Shown here: positions 16,990 through 24,793 of the stretch, one piece after another | Layout of the letters: each line of letters starts with the position of its first letter | Position numbering within the stretch: the stretch's first letter is position 1 | Origin: Nitrospirae bacterium CG2_30_53_67 | GTDB taxonomy: Bacteria > CG2-30-53-67 | Direction: 5' to 3' | NCBI GenBank assembly: GCA_001873285.1 | Contig: MNYV01000086.1 | Location: 1 to 25,660, forward strand | DNA length: 25,660 nt | Notes under the pieces: model-generated | What the model saw: only the letters and a program-made list of their open reading frames with translations | What the model was told of the DNA's origin: nothing | Databases searched by the model: none | Translations under genes and position numbers: made by a program

Positions 16990-17015
16990 TGGCCCAAGAG
17001 TGCGTTAGAGAGACT

Positions 17016-17654
17016 ATGAGTATCTGCCCATTGTGCAAGAAGGGGAGTATGATTCGGACCGAAGATTCCTTGAGGGAAGACAGGATCTGTCCGGCCTGCG
17101 GGCAGCGTTACGGGCCGCTTCGTCTTCAAGAGACCCTGCGGGGTCCCGGAGCGGCTGCGCAGATCCTTCGATGGCTGAAGAGGTTATGGACCTACCCGAT
17201 CTATTACCGGTTTCGGAAGAAGAATATCCATGTGGGCAAAGGCGTTTCCATCTCAAGAGGATTCAAGTTTCTATGGGGGAACATGATCGTAGGAGATGAC
17301 GTTGCGCTGCAAAACACGTTTTGTGATGACTCCGCTGCCGTGACGATCGGCGCCCGCAGTTTTTTCGGCCATGATGTGAAACTGCTGACTCCCTATCACG
17401 ACATGGAGTCGTTCGATCAGGACAGACGTCACGCCGTACGCTGCAAGCCCATTCATATCGGACGGGGCGTTTGGATTGCCTCCAGCGCGATCATCCTGGC
17501 CGGAGTGACCATCGGAGATGGAGCGGTCGTGGGCGCCGGGGCCGTGGTCACACGGGATGTCCCCGCCTTTACTTTCGTCGCTGGGAACCCGGCAAGAGTG
17601 ATCCGAACCCTTTTGAAGAAAGAAGCGGGAGAGATGATCGAGGAGAAAGCCTGA
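17016..17654 (+). CDS. Zinc-ribbon/left-handed beta-helix O-acetyltransferase
   Basis: About 212 residues. The C-terminal two thirds is a hexapeptide-repeat acyltransferase of the WcaF/MaaT type: VGKGVSISRGFKF, FFGHDVKLLTPYHD with the likely catalytic His, then IGRGVWIASSAIILAGVTIGDGAVVGAGAVVTRDVP and AGNPARVIR. It would acetylate a sugar using acetyl-CoA. The N-terminus adds a compact zinc-ribbon (C4xxC7 and C25xxC28, CPLC and CPAC), not usual in these enzymes. A basic aromatic segment (LKRLWTYPIYYRFRKKN) may touch the membrane. The ATG at 17016 has GAGAG upstream; an ATG at 16950 would overlap the flippase by 40 bases and precede the ribbon with unrelated residues, so I reject it. Confidence 0.85.
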   Translation: MSICPLCKKGSMIRTEDSLREDRICPACGQRYGPLRLQETLRGPGAAAQILRWLKRLWTYPIYYRFRKKNIHVGKGVSISRGFKFLWGNMIVGDDVALQNTFCDDSAAVTIGARSFFGHDVKLLTPYHDMESFDQDRRHAVRCKPIHIGRGVWIASSAIILAGVTIGDGAVVGAGAVVTRDVPAFTFVAGNPARVIRTLLKKEAGEMIEEKA

Positions 17655-17658
17655 ACCC

Positions 17659-18639
17659 ATGAAAATATTCCTTGTTGCAGTTCATTTCCATAGCTCCTTC
17701 GGCTGGTCCATTGAGCAGGCCCTCAAGCGATGCGGACATGAGGTGATCGTGTTCGATTACCGCAAGGACACGCGCCTGCGCGCTCCGCTTTTGAGCACCC
17801 TCTTTGTTCAGCGTATGAATCGCCTGTTGTCGGCTTTGGTGAAGGAGGTCAAGCCGGACTTGACCTTTGTGGCAAAGGGGGAACTGCTTTTTCCTGAAAC
17901 GGCAAAGAGGATTCGAGAGGTGACCGGCGCTCCGTTGATCAATTGGTTTCCGGATGCGCGGCCCATGGCCTTTGATAATGTCGCCCATGCGCTTTCTTGT
18001 TATGATTATTTCTTTACCAAGAACCCCTATTGGAACAAAAAACTTCGTGAAATCGGTTATCAGAATATTCATTTCCTGGCGCACTCCTATGATCCGGAAA
18101 TTCAGAAAAGGATGCCGCTGACGGAGCAGGAGAGACAAACCTTCGGATCGGAGGTCAGTTTTATAGGCACCATGTATCCGTACCGGCTAAAGGCCTTGGA
18201 GAGGGTTCAGGGGATGGATTTCAAAATATGGGGCCCAGGTTGGGAGAAGCTCCCTTGTGATCATCCTCTGCATGGCTCTTGCCAAAGATCCGGCATTATT
18301 CGCGGCATAGACCATAGCCGAGTGATCAATGCATCCCTGATCAACCTGAATCTTCACCACTATGATGACATTGATGGTCTGAACCAGCGGTTTTTTGATA
18401 TCGCGGGGTGCGGCGGTTTTCAACTGGTTGACGATCGGGCCGAAATCGGGCGCTATCTGACCCCCGGCAAAGAGGTCGTCTGTTATCGAGACGTGGAAGA
18501 GCTTTGTGAAAAAATCCGATATTACCTTGAGCGCCCGGATGAGCGTGAGGCGATTCGGGAGAACGGATTCAGGCGGATCCGGAAGGGGAATACGTATGAT
18601 GACCGGATCAAGGAAATCTTCTCTGTGATTCGGACTTGA
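17659..18639 (+). CDS. CgeB-like GT-B glycosyltransferase
   Basis: The 326-residue product starts MKIFLVAVHFHSSFGWSIEQALKRCGHEV and has the features of the CgeB/Glyco_trans_1_2 (spore-maturation-like) group: LINWFPDARP, YDYFFTKNPYWNKKLREIG, VSFIGTMYPYR, a C-terminal NQRFFDIAGCGGFQLVDDRAEI and a closing segment RYYLERPDEREAIRENGFRRI. These are putative sugar transferases of the GT-B fold with a reduced N-terminal domain. The substrate is unknown. It starts 4 bases after the acetyltransferase stop, with GAGAAAG as ribosome site, so it is in the same operon. Confidence 0.8.
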   Translation: MKIFLVAVHFHSSFGWSIEQALKRCGHEVIVFDYRKDTRLRAPLLSTLFVQRMNRLLSALVKEVKPDLTFVAKGELLFPETAKRIREVTGAPLINWFPDARPMAFDNVAHALSCYDYFFTKNPYWNKKLREIGYQNIHFLAHSYDPEIQKRMPLTEQERQTFGSEVSFIGTMYPYRLKALERVQGMDFKIWGPGWEKLPCDHPLHGSCQRSGIIRGIDHSRVINASLINLNLHHYDDIDGLNQRFFDIAGCGGFQLVDDRAEIGRYLTPGKEVVCYRDVEELCEKIRYYLERPDEREAIRENGFRRIRKGNTYDDRIKEIFSVIRT

Positions 18640-18740
18640 GCGGATCCCGTGACCCTGCCGTGTCTTTGGCCACAAACCGCCCTGCGCAGGGCCTCGAAAA
18701 GGGAAACAAGAAATGGCGCCGCTTCGACCGGGAGATTCAA

Positions 18741-19907
18741 ATGGCCCGCCTAAGAGTGCTTTTCGTAACTGTGGATTATCCTCCACTTATAGGAGGCATG
18801 TCTGAGCATGCCTATGGGATCGTGAAGGGTCTTCGGGATCAGGGAGAGGAGGTCTTTGTGCTGGCTCCCCGCCCGGACGGCGCTTTGAGAGGAGATTCGA
18901 TTCGCTCTGAAGAAAGGATTTATCGCTATCCTTTGTTGAATTCACCCATTTTGCGAATCCTCGTTCTCAGCTATTTCATTTTAATGCTTCTTCTCCGGCA
19001 CAGGATTCGGGTGGTTCTGAACAATACCTGGTCTCCCTGCGGCATATCCACTTATCTGGTTTCTCGTCTATTGCGAATCCATTACTTTATCCATGCACAC
19101 GGACTGGATGTGCTTGAGCCCCGGAGAAGCGCGTTTTGGAGGAGTTGGATGATACGGGTGATGCGTCATTCCGATCGGATCTTGCCCGTGAGCCGGTTTA
19201 CGGCTGAGAAGATACTCAGGCTGGGAATCCCCAAAGAAGCGGTGACGATCCTGAGCAACGGGATTGACCCCGCTCGGTGGCTCGAGTCAAAAAAATCTTC
19301 CGGCCTGCTGCAACGAGATTCTCTCCAAGGGAAGAGGATCATTTTGAGCGTCTCAAGACTGGTGAAGAGAAAGGGGCATGATCTGATTCTGCGGGCCGTG
19401 GAGAGGCTGTCCGGAGAATTTCCTGACCTGGTCTACCTGATCGTCGGGGATGGTCCGGAAAGGGAACGGCTTGAGTCCCTGGCAAAGGGGCTTCATTTAG
19501 ACGGGCGGGTGATTTTTACGGGTTATGTGAAAAGTGAAGATCTCCCGGCCATCTATTCTGCCTGTGATCTATTTGTGCTGACGCCTGCCGAGATCCGGGA
19601 TCAAGGGGATGTCGAAGGATTCGGGATCGTCTTTCTTGAGGCGGGCATCATGGGCAAGGCGGTCATCGGTTCCCGTTCCGGAGGCATTGAGGATGCCGTG
19701 GCGCACGAGCAGACAGGGCTTCTCATTCCGTCGGGAGATCAGGACGCTCTGGAACAAGCGCTTCGAACCCTGTTGCATGAGAGGGCATACTGCAGTCAAC
19801 TGGGGCAAAATGGAAAGGAGCGCGTTTTGAAGGATTATACATGGAGCCGGGTTGCCGCTCATCTCAGGACGATTATCTCTTGCCATGCCGGCCAAAGAGG
19901 TAAATAG
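18741..19907 (+). CDS. GT4-family glycosyltransferase
   Basis: About 388 residues with a GT-B fold. The N-terminal half begins MARLRVLFVTVDYPPLIGGMSEHAYGIVKGL. The C-terminal half has ILSVSRLVKRKGHDLILRAV, LIVGDGPERERLESLA, VIFTGYVKSEDLPAIYSACDLFVL and the EGFGIVFLE (E-x7-E) sugar-nucleotide-binding motif, then SGGIEDAV. It adds one sugar to the lipid-linked unit, donor unknown. The frame is open upstream to a TTG at 18636, but GGGAG at 18730-18734 gives a good site before the ATG at 18741, and the N-terminal strand begins there. The 101 bases 18640-18740 therefore carry no gene that I can support. Confidence 0.9.
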   Translation: MARLRVLFVTVDYPPLIGGMSEHAYGIVKGLRDQGEEVFVLAPRPDGALRGDSIRSEERIYRYPLLNSPILRILVLSYFILMLLLRHRIRVVLNNTWSPCGISTYLVSRLLRIHYFIHAHGLDVLEPRRSAFWRSWMIRVMRHSDRILPVSRFTAEKILRLGIPKEAVTILSNGIDPARWLESKKSSGLLQRDSLQGKRIILSVSRLVKRKGHDLILRAVERLSGEFPDLVYLIVGDGPERERLESLAKGLHLDGRVIFTGYVKSEDLPAIYSACDLFVLTPAEIRDQGDVEGFGIVFLEAGIMGKAVIGSRSGGIEDAVAHEQTGLLIPSGDQDALEQALRTLLHERAYCSQLGQNGKERVLKDYTWSRVAAHLRTIISCHAGQRGK

Positions 19908-19923
19908 GGATCGAGGGTTTTGC

Positions 19924-21036
19924 ATGCCGGGGAATGTCGTGAAGAAGAACGTCCTTTTCATAGAAAACACATCCGATCTGATCGGAGGCGGCCAACAGAG
20001 TCTTCTGAATCTGCTGCGCTTCCTCGACCGGGATCGATTTTCTCCGATGGTCGTATTCCCTTGTGACGGGCCGTTTGCGGAGAGGATTCTGACCTTGGGA
20101 ATCCCTGTTTTCTTTAGTGATATGAACACCCTGAAAACGCTCAATGTTCTTCGTTTGGCACAAAGTGTTCGGAGTCTCATCCGTATCCTGCGCAGCCGGA
20201 AGATTGATCTTGTGCACACCAACGCATCCAGGACCACATGGTATGCAGGGCTGGCCTGCAGAATGGCGGGGGTATCGCTGGTTTGGCATGTCAGAATCGC
20301 GATGCGGGAGTCGTTCTATGATGCGCTGCTGTACCTTCTATCTGACAGGGTGATAGCCATTTCCAATGCCGTGGCGCGCCGGTTCCCGTACCCGAACTCC
20401 CGGAAGAAGGTCTCCGTCATTTACAACGGCATTGATCCGGATGAATTCCACCTCGTAGATGCGTCGCCATTCCGGAGAAGATTTAAATTGGACGATAAAT
20501 TCGTGATCGGCGTTGTCGGACAGATCCATCCCCTGAAAGGCCAGGTTTATGTCATACGGGCGCTCAAACAATTATCAGCGTCATTTCCCCATCTTCACTG
20601 TCTGATCGTAGGATCTCCCACCGCTTACCAGAGAGAGTTGGAGCGCATGGTTACAGACCTTGGATTGGAAACCTCTGTCACCTTTACAGGATGGCAGCAG
20701 GATGTTCGGGAGGTCATGTCGGCCCTGGACATTCTTGCGGTTCCTTCTCATACCGAAGGCTTCGGGCGGGTCTTGATTGAGGCGATGGCGTGTGAGCGGC
20801 CGGTGGTGGCATTTGCCGTTGATGCCGTTCCGGAGATTATCGAATCGGGAGAGTCGGGATTGCTCGTGCCAAAGGGAGATTTGGCCGGTCTGGTTACGGC
20901 CATTCGAGCCTTGATTGAAAACAGGGATTTGAGGCAACGAATAGCAAGGAATGGAAAAGAGCGGGTGCGCCGGCTTTTCGACATTCGGGAGAATGTCAGG
21001 AGGACGCAGCAGGTTTATGATCTATGTAAAGTGTAA
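19924..21036 (+). CDS. GT4-family glycosyltransferase
   Basis: About 370 residues. It starts MPGNVVKKNVLFIENTSDLIGGGQQSLLNLL, with the Gly-rich loop of GT4 enzymes. It continues with LVHTNASRTTWYAGLACRMAGVSLVWHVR, YNGIDPDEFH, VGQIHPLKGQVYVIRAL, VTFTGWQQDVREVMSALDILAVPS and the E-x7-E motif EGFGRVLIE, then DAVPEIIESG. It is a second distinct retaining glycosyltransferase in the operon. Upstream in-frame starts (TTG 19852, ATG 19885) overlap the previous gene and lack ribosome sites, while GAGG lies 9 bases before the ATG at 19924. The 3' end overlaps the methyltransferase start by 20 bases. Confidence 0.9.
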   Translation: MPGNVVKKNVLFIENTSDLIGGGQQSLLNLLRFLDRDRFSPMVVFPCDGPFAERILTLGIPVFFSDMNTLKTLNVLRLAQSVRSLIRILRSRKIDLVHTNASRTTWYAGLACRMAGVSLVWHVRIAMRESFYDALLYLLSDRVIAISNAVARRFPYPNSRKKVSVIYNGIDPDEFHLVDASPFRRRFKLDDKFVIGVVGQIHPLKGQVYVIRALKQLSASFPHLHCLIVGSPTAYQRELERMVTDLGLETSVTFTGWQQDVREVMSALDILAVPSHTEGFGRVLIEAMACERPVVAFAVDAVPEIIESGESGLLVPKGDLAGLVTAIRALIENRDLRQRIARNGKERVRRLFDIRENVRRTQQVYDLCKV

Positions 21037-21862
21037 TCACTGCGGTCACGATGATACAAGGCTGGTCCAGCAGGTTGACGATACCTATCGGGTCGTTCAG
21101 TGCCGTAGCTGTGGTTTGGTCTATACGAACCCCATCCCCGACCTTCACTCTCTTTGCGACCATTACGGTGAAAACTATTACCGTGATTGGATCGAGAAGC
21201 AATCGCGCGCCAGAGAAAGGATGTGGAGAAAAAGGATCAGGGAGGTGATGAGACATAAACAGGGCGGCCGGTTACTGGACGTGGGCTGCGGTCTCGAAAC
21301 GTTCTTGATGCTGGCGAAAGGGCAGGGATTTCAGGTCCAGGGCACGGAGGTATCCTCTTTTATCACGTCTCAAGGGCGTGAAGACGAACCTCCGGATATA
21401 TTTCGAGGGGAACTTCCGGAAGCTCAATTCCCGGATAAGCGCTTTGACGTCATCACCCTGTGGCACAGTTTGGAGCACATGCCGGATCCAAAGAGGAACC
21501 TGATGGAAGTCCATCGCATCATGAAAGACGACGGGTTATTGGTGATTGCCGTGCCCAACCTGAAAAACTATTTTACGCGGTTTTTTTACCGCCTTTACAA
21601 GAGAAAAAAGTTCTCCCTGTTTGATCCCGGGGCCAAGGAACTTCACCTGTTTCATTTTACGCCGATCAGCTTGCCCGCCATGCTGCATTCCGTCGGATTT
21701 TGCGTGGAGCAGTTGCGGCTGGATTTGTCCGCCGTGGTATTCCAGCGGAAAATCATCGACTGGATCAGCGGACTCGTCTATGCCGCGACCCGCGCCAACT
21801 TTGCCGATGGATTTAAAATATTTGCAAGGAAGTCCGGTCACACCGCACAAAAAGCCCAATGA
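21017..21862 (+). CDS. Zinc-ribbon SAM-dependent methyltransferase
   Basis: About 281 residues. An N-terminal zinc-ribbon (CNHCGHDD... then VVQCRSCGLVYTNPIP, two CxxC pairs) precedes a class I methyltransferase domain of the Methyltransf_23 group: LLDVGCGLETFLMLAKGQGF (motif I, slightly altered from VGCGxGxFL), FDVITLWHSLEHMPDP (motif II with the His common in this group), and LKDDGLLVIAVPN-like text. Such proteins usually methylate a sugar or other small group in polysaccharide or natural-product clusters. The start at 21017 overlaps the preceding glycosyltransferase end by 20 bases; an upstream ATG at 20951 reads unrelated antisense-like sequence. The stop TGA forms ATGA with the start of a mini-ORF. 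Confidence 0.87.
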   Translation: MIYVKCNHCGHDDTRLVQQVDDTYRVVQCRSCGLVYTNPIPDLHSLCDHYGENYYRDWIEKQSRARERMWRKRIREVMRHKQGGRLLDVGCGLETFLMLAKGQGFQVQGTEVSSFITSQGREDEPPDIFRGELPEAQFPDKRFDVITLWHSLEHMPDPKRNLMEVHRIMKDDGLLVIAVPNLKNYFTRFFYRLYKRKKFSLFDPGAKELHLFHFTPISLPAMLHSVGFCVEQLRLDLSAVVFQRKIIDWISGLVYAATRANFADGFKIFARKSGHTAQKAQ

Positions 21863-21909
21863 AAAAAACCAGGATGGGCTTGTATGTGAAGGGATGGCTT
21901 CGGGAATGA
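21859..21909 (+). CDS. 16-residue mini-ORF linking the methyltransferase and GT9 genes (coupling?)
   Basis: ATG at 21859 overlaps the methyltransferase stop as ATGA (21859-21862), and its own TGA (21907-21909) overlaps the ATG of the next gene at 21906 as ATGA. It encodes MKKTRMGLYVKGWLRE. Two ATGA junctions in a 51-base frame look like a relay for translational coupling rather than a functional peptide. It could be coincidence, since ATGA overlaps are common; homologue comparison would decide. Confidence 0.3.
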   Translation: MKKTRMGLYVKGWLRE

Positions 21910-23063
21910 AATCACTGCTTAAAACTCGTCAGGTTCTGAAACGTCTCTTCGTGTTCATGAGAACGGTTTTTCTTCTAAGCGCGGGGCGTTTTGTTGTTCC
22001 CAGGAAAAGGAGCGGGATTCCGTCAAAACCCGTCAAGATCCTTGTGATCTCCCAGACGCGCCTGGGAGATGCTGTGCTGTCCGTTCCCCTCCTGACGGTT
22101 CTTCACGACCGATTCCCCTCAGCGCAGATTCATGTGCTTGCAAATCGGTATATACGGGAAGTCTATGAGATGTGCCCGCACACCACCGGGATCATGGAGT
22201 TGGAGAGCGTTTTCGGGCCCTTGGACTGGGCGCATGACATCAGACGAATCCGAAGGGAGAAGTTCGATTGGGTTATAGATCTGAATACGGACGGATCTTT
22301 GATGCCGGCGGTTGCGGCCGGGTACTCAGCCGCGCCATGCAGAATCGGTTATGGACAGGATGGACGGCGTATCTTCTTTGACGCCGCGCTCCCTTTTCCC
22401 AAGGAAGGGCGGCATATGGTGGATCTGATTCTGGGTACTCTGGCGCCCCTCGGACTTTCCAGGGACCGGCCCGGTTTTGATCTGGTGATCCCTAAGGCGG
22501 AAGAGAGAGATACAGCCGCTATGCTGGAGCGGATCGGCGTGAAACGCGGCCGCCCGGTTGTCGGGATTCATCCCGGTGGAGTCCATCCAACCCAGCGCTG
22601 GCCTGCGGAGAATTTTGCTGATCTTTCCGACCTTATCCTCCGAAGCGGAGAAGCTCAGGTTCTCTTGCTTGGAGGGCCGAAGGATCAGATTCTGCTTTCG
22701 GAAATCGTCAACCGGATGCAAGGCGCGCCGATTCAATTCCCTCCCGTGACCCGTATCAAAGGTCTTGCAGCGCTCTTGAACAATCTGAATCTGTTGGTGT
22801 GTAATAATTCCGGCCCTCTTCATTTGGCCTCGGCTCTTTCTATCCCGACGATTTCATTTATGGGGCCCACGCGGGCCGAACAGTGGCGGCCTGTAGGAGA
22901 AGGGAATACAGTCCTCCGAAGGGATGACCTCGATTGTATCGGGTGTAATATGGGAATATGTCCGGTTAAAACGCATGCATGCATGTACGGAATCTCGCCG
23001 ACAGAGGTATTTGAGACCATCCGGAATCGTCTGGCGCAAGACTCCAAGATCTTGTCTTCATAA
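21906..23063 (+). CDS. GT9 heptosyltransferase-like glycosyltransferase
   Basis: About 385 residues, typical for ADP-heptose:LPS heptosyltransferase relatives. The N-terminal motif is KILVISQTRLGDAVLSVPLL, the GT9 signature; the donor-binding half has VVGIHPGGVHPTQRWPAENFADL, VLLLGGPKDQILLSEIV, LLVCNNSGPLHLASAL and ISFMGPTRAEQWRPVGEG. A C-terminal cluster of Cys (CIGCNMGICPVKTHAC) may bind metal. I start at the ATG at 21906, with AAGGGATGG 8 bases upstream; 21894 is an alternative 4 codons longer. It is the last gene of the plus-strand operon and its 3' end overlaps the nucleotidyltransferase relic on the other strand by about 19 bases. The substrate is unknown. Confidence 0.9.
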   Translation: MKSLLKTRQVLKRLFVFMRTVFLLSAGRFVVPRKRSGIPSKPVKILVISQTRLGDAVLSVPLLTVLHDRFPSAQIHVLANRYIREVYEMCPHTTGIMELESVFGPLDWAHDIRRIRREKFDWVIDLNTDGSLMPAVAAGYSAAPCRIGYGQDGRRIFFDAALPFPKEGRHMVDLILGTLAPLGLSRDRPGFDLVIPKAEERDTAAMLERIGVKRGRPVVGIHPGGVHPTQRWPAENFADLSDLILRSGEAQVLLLGGPKDQILLSEIVNRMQGAPIQFPPVTRIKGLAALLNNLNLLVCNNSGPLHLASALSIPTISFMGPTRAEQWRPVGEGNTVLRRDDLDCIGCNMGICPVKTHACMYGISPTEVFETIRNRLAQDSKILSS

Positions 23064-23275
23064 TAGTGCCGGCTGAGGAAGTTCATTTCTTCGTATTCCT
23101 TGAAGGCGCGGATGCAGAAGGAAATGAACTCTCCTTTTTCCCGCTCGAAAAGAACCCTGCCGTTCTGGGCGACCTCATACCGTAAGGCTGAGGAGACGCT
23201 GTTCAGACAGACGACGTCCAACCGGTCTACGACAAGCAGATGAATCTCCGGGCGGGATATCCCGTAAAAACAAAG
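23045..23275 (-). pseudogene. C-terminal relic of a minimal nucleotidyltransferase (MNT-like)
   Basis: After the PqqD-like stop, another frame encodes ISRPEIHLLVVDRLDVV, CLNSVSSALRYEVAQNG, RVLFERE and a tail ending RHYYEDKIL. This matches the C-terminal part of small MNT-type nucleotidyltransferases (VDVVxLNxASxxLRxEVxxxGxxLYER...YY). The catalytic GSxxxxxDxD half is absent upstream; the frame instead joins the end of the PqqD gene. It has no stop codon near the domain end and runs into the antisense of the GT9 gene. I read it as a truncated remnant. It may once have belonged to the peptide operon or been a HEPN/MNT toxin pair component. The 23064-23282 gap holds nothing else I can support. 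Confidence 0.55.
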
Positions 23276-23282
23276 CTGGGGA

Positions 23283-23564
23283 TCAATCGGAGGAAAGCAC
23301 CAGAAGTTTTTTCTCAACGAGGTCCCGGATCAGGTCCAGGGCCTGTTTCCGGATAACGGCCGGGTCTCCCTCAAACTCCTGAGGAAGAAGAGAGAGGATT
23401 TCTCCCAACGGCACGTCTTCATTGCAGAGATCCCAGATCCGGGCGCCGGTCTCGTTCAAGAGGTAAGGTTCCCCGTTTTCTTCATCAAACAGGACGGTAT
23501 TCCCGTCCTCTTCTCTCCAGAGCACGTTGGATGGGATGCTCGGTTTGCGATGGTCCGTTGTCAT
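23283..23564 (-). CDS. PqqD-like RiPP leader-recognition protein
   Basis: 93 residues. The PqqD signature is clear: GNTVLFDEENGEPYLLNETGARIWDLC, then EILSLLPQEF and a C-terminal helix QALDLIRDLVEKKLLVL. PqqD-family proteins bind the leader of a precursor peptide and deliver it to a radical SAM maturase (RiPP recognition element). It has a ribosome site AGGGTGA before ATG 23564 and lies 26 bases after the precursor-like gene, so it is probably co-transcribed with it. The neighbouring radical SAM protein has no N-terminal recognition domain of its own, which fits a separate PqqD partner. Confidence 0.88.
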   Translation of the reverse strand: MTTDHRKPSIPSNVLWREEDGNTVLFDEENGEPYLLNETGARIWDLCNEDVPLGEILSLLPQEFEGDPAVIRKQALDLIRDLVEKKLLVLSSD

Positions 23565-23590
23565 ATATCACCCTTATATTGAGGGATGAA

Positions 23591-23770
23591 TTAACTGAAT
23601 ACTGTGTTCTTGGTGGACTGACTGCAAGAGACCGAGCCTGTCGGGATATTATTCTTGCCGCAGACGATTCCCCGTTCGAGGCCCGTGGTGCAGAAATAGT
23701 TTCCCACACCTTGAACCGAGATGGATGTGAGTTCGGGTTTTATCCATGGTTTTTTCGGTTTTGTTGCCAT
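23591..23770 (-). CDS. Putative RiPP precursor peptide, 59 residues
   Basis: The ATG at 23770-23768 has AAGGAG at 23779-23784, overlapping the stop of the radical SAM gene, and TAA at 23593-23591. The peptide opens MATKPKKPWIKPELTSISVQ and continues GVGNYFCTTG..., with Cys27, Cys37 and Cys49 and a Ser/Thr-rich tail ending VFS. The basic leader with W9-x-x-P12-x-L14 resembles the leader motif YxxPxL that recognition elements bind in lasso peptide systems. The core would be the C-terminal 30-38 residues, with three Cys spaced 10 and 12 apart and no transmembrane segment. Position between the maturase and the PqqD gene, a strong ribosome site and a Cys-bearing core support a modified-peptide precursor. 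I do not recognise a named family. Confidence 0.78.
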   Translation of the reverse strand: MATKPKKPWIKPELTSISVQGVGNYFCTTGLERGIVCGKNNIPTGSVSCSQSTKNTVFS

Positions 23771-23778
23771 ATTTTATA

Positions 23779-23784
23779 CTCCTT
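23779..23784 (-). promoter_or_regulatory. Ribosome binding site of the precursor peptide gene
   Basis: AAGGAG on the minus strand, 8 nt before ATG 23770. Its first bases are shared with the TAA stop of the radical SAM gene (23785-23783). The strength of this site suggests the peptide is made in larger amounts than the enzymes around it. Confidence 0.8.
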
Positions 23785-24790
23785 ACTTTGTTTGAGAAAG
23801 CCTTACACAGGGGGCATATTCCCCCCAGACATCGTCGGTGCGGAGATAGGCCTCGGCCCTGCAGCCGCCTTTACATTCATGCAGGGATTCACAGCCGCGG
23901 CACCGGCCGTGAAGGTTTTCCACCTGCAGGAACTGGGCATAAAGCGGGATCTGCTCCCAGGCCCCCTGTATCCCGTATTCCAGGACATTGTTTGAGAGCC
24001 CCCAGACGTGGGCCGGGGTGCAGGGGGTCATGTTCCCGTCCGGCATGATCAGGCAGGTGGAGGCGGTTTCGCTCCCCACGGTGCAGGTGCTGGGCCTTCC
24101 GATCTCATTAAAGAAGAGGGTATGGTTCCTGAAAGAAACCTTCACGCCCATCTCATTCAATGACCGGATACTGTCCATGGCCTCACGAAGTTCTTTTTCA
24201 AGGGGCCGTAAGGATTCGTAATTCAAAAAGCCGCGGCCTGTCGGTGTCATCTCGGAGGCATTGATCAGGGAGGGTTCGAAGGGGAGAAGCTTATGGACCA
24301 GCCGGGAGAGGTCATGGATATTCTCCCGGGTGATGGTCACCTTGATATGCAGGTCAAGACCCGCATCGTGGATCCAGCCGAGGGCCTTGATGATCCGATC
24401 AAAGGCATGCCCACCCATGATGGCGTCGTTGATCTCCGGTCTGGAGCCGTGCAGGCTCACCTGAATCCGGTTCAGACCATAGTCTTTAAGGCCCTGAACC
24501 GTTGCCGGGTCCAGTAAAATTCCGTTGGTGGTCAGGACCGTGAAGATTCCGTTCTCGCGGAGACGTCCGACATAATCCAATGTTTCGGGGATCAGGAGGG
24601 GCTCCCCGCCGGTGAGGTAGACCTTCAGGACCCGGCATTGGATCAGGTCTTCGAGAATGAGGGCCCGTTTTTCGGCATCCAGTTCATGGTCTCGGATCTC
24701 GAGATCCGATTCGCTGAGGCAGAAATTGCACGCCATGTTGCACCGGTCCGTGAGACACCAGAAGACTTCAACGGGGGTTTTTAAGAGCAT
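23783..24790 (-). CDS. Radical SAM/SPASM peptide maturase
   Basis: 335 residues. The radical SAM motif is C17xxxC21xxC24 (CNMACNFC), with GGEP at 61-64 and a downstream TIM-barrel region (NRIQVSLHGS). The C-terminal SPASM domain fits the published pattern of C-x(9-15)-G-x4-C, gap, C-x2-C-x5-C-x3-C, gap, C: C236, G252, C257, C297, C300, C306, C310, C328. SPASM domains bind two auxiliary iron-sulphur clusters and act on peptides (PqqE, AlbA, anSME). The protein starts 3 bases after the kinase stop (TGACCCATG) and its stop overlaps the precursor's ribosome site. It probably installs a crosslink, epimerisation or thioether on the neighbouring 59-residue peptide. Confidence 0.93.
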   Translation of the reverse strand: MLLKTPVEVFWCLTDRCNMACNFCLSESDLEIRDHELDAEKRALILEDLIQCRVLKVYLTGGEPLLIPETLDYVGRLRENGIFTVLTTNGILLDPATVQGLKDYGLNRIQVSLHGSRPEINDAIMGGHAFDRIIKALGWIHDAGLDLHIKVTITRENIHDLSRLVHKLLPFEPSLINASEMTPTGRGFLNYESLRPLEKELREAMDSIRSLNEMGVKVSFRNHTLFFNEIGRPSTCTVGSETASTCLIMPDGNMTPCTPAHVWGLSNNVLEYGIQGAWEQIPLYAQFLQVENLHGRCRGCESLHECKGGCRAEAYLRTDDVWGEYAPCVRLSQTK

Positions 24791-24793
24791 GGG

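Noticed and set aside
16950-17015. Longer acetyltransferase start at 16950
   Set aside because: It would overlap the flippase by 40 bases and add residues with no similarity to the zinc-ribbon; the ATG at 17016 has a better ribosome site.
22820-23317. 165-codon minus-strand frame as an intact gene
   Set aside because: Only the middle part resembles a nucleotidyltransferase; its start lies inside the PqqD gene and its end is antisense to the GT9 gene. I call only the recognisable part, as a relic.
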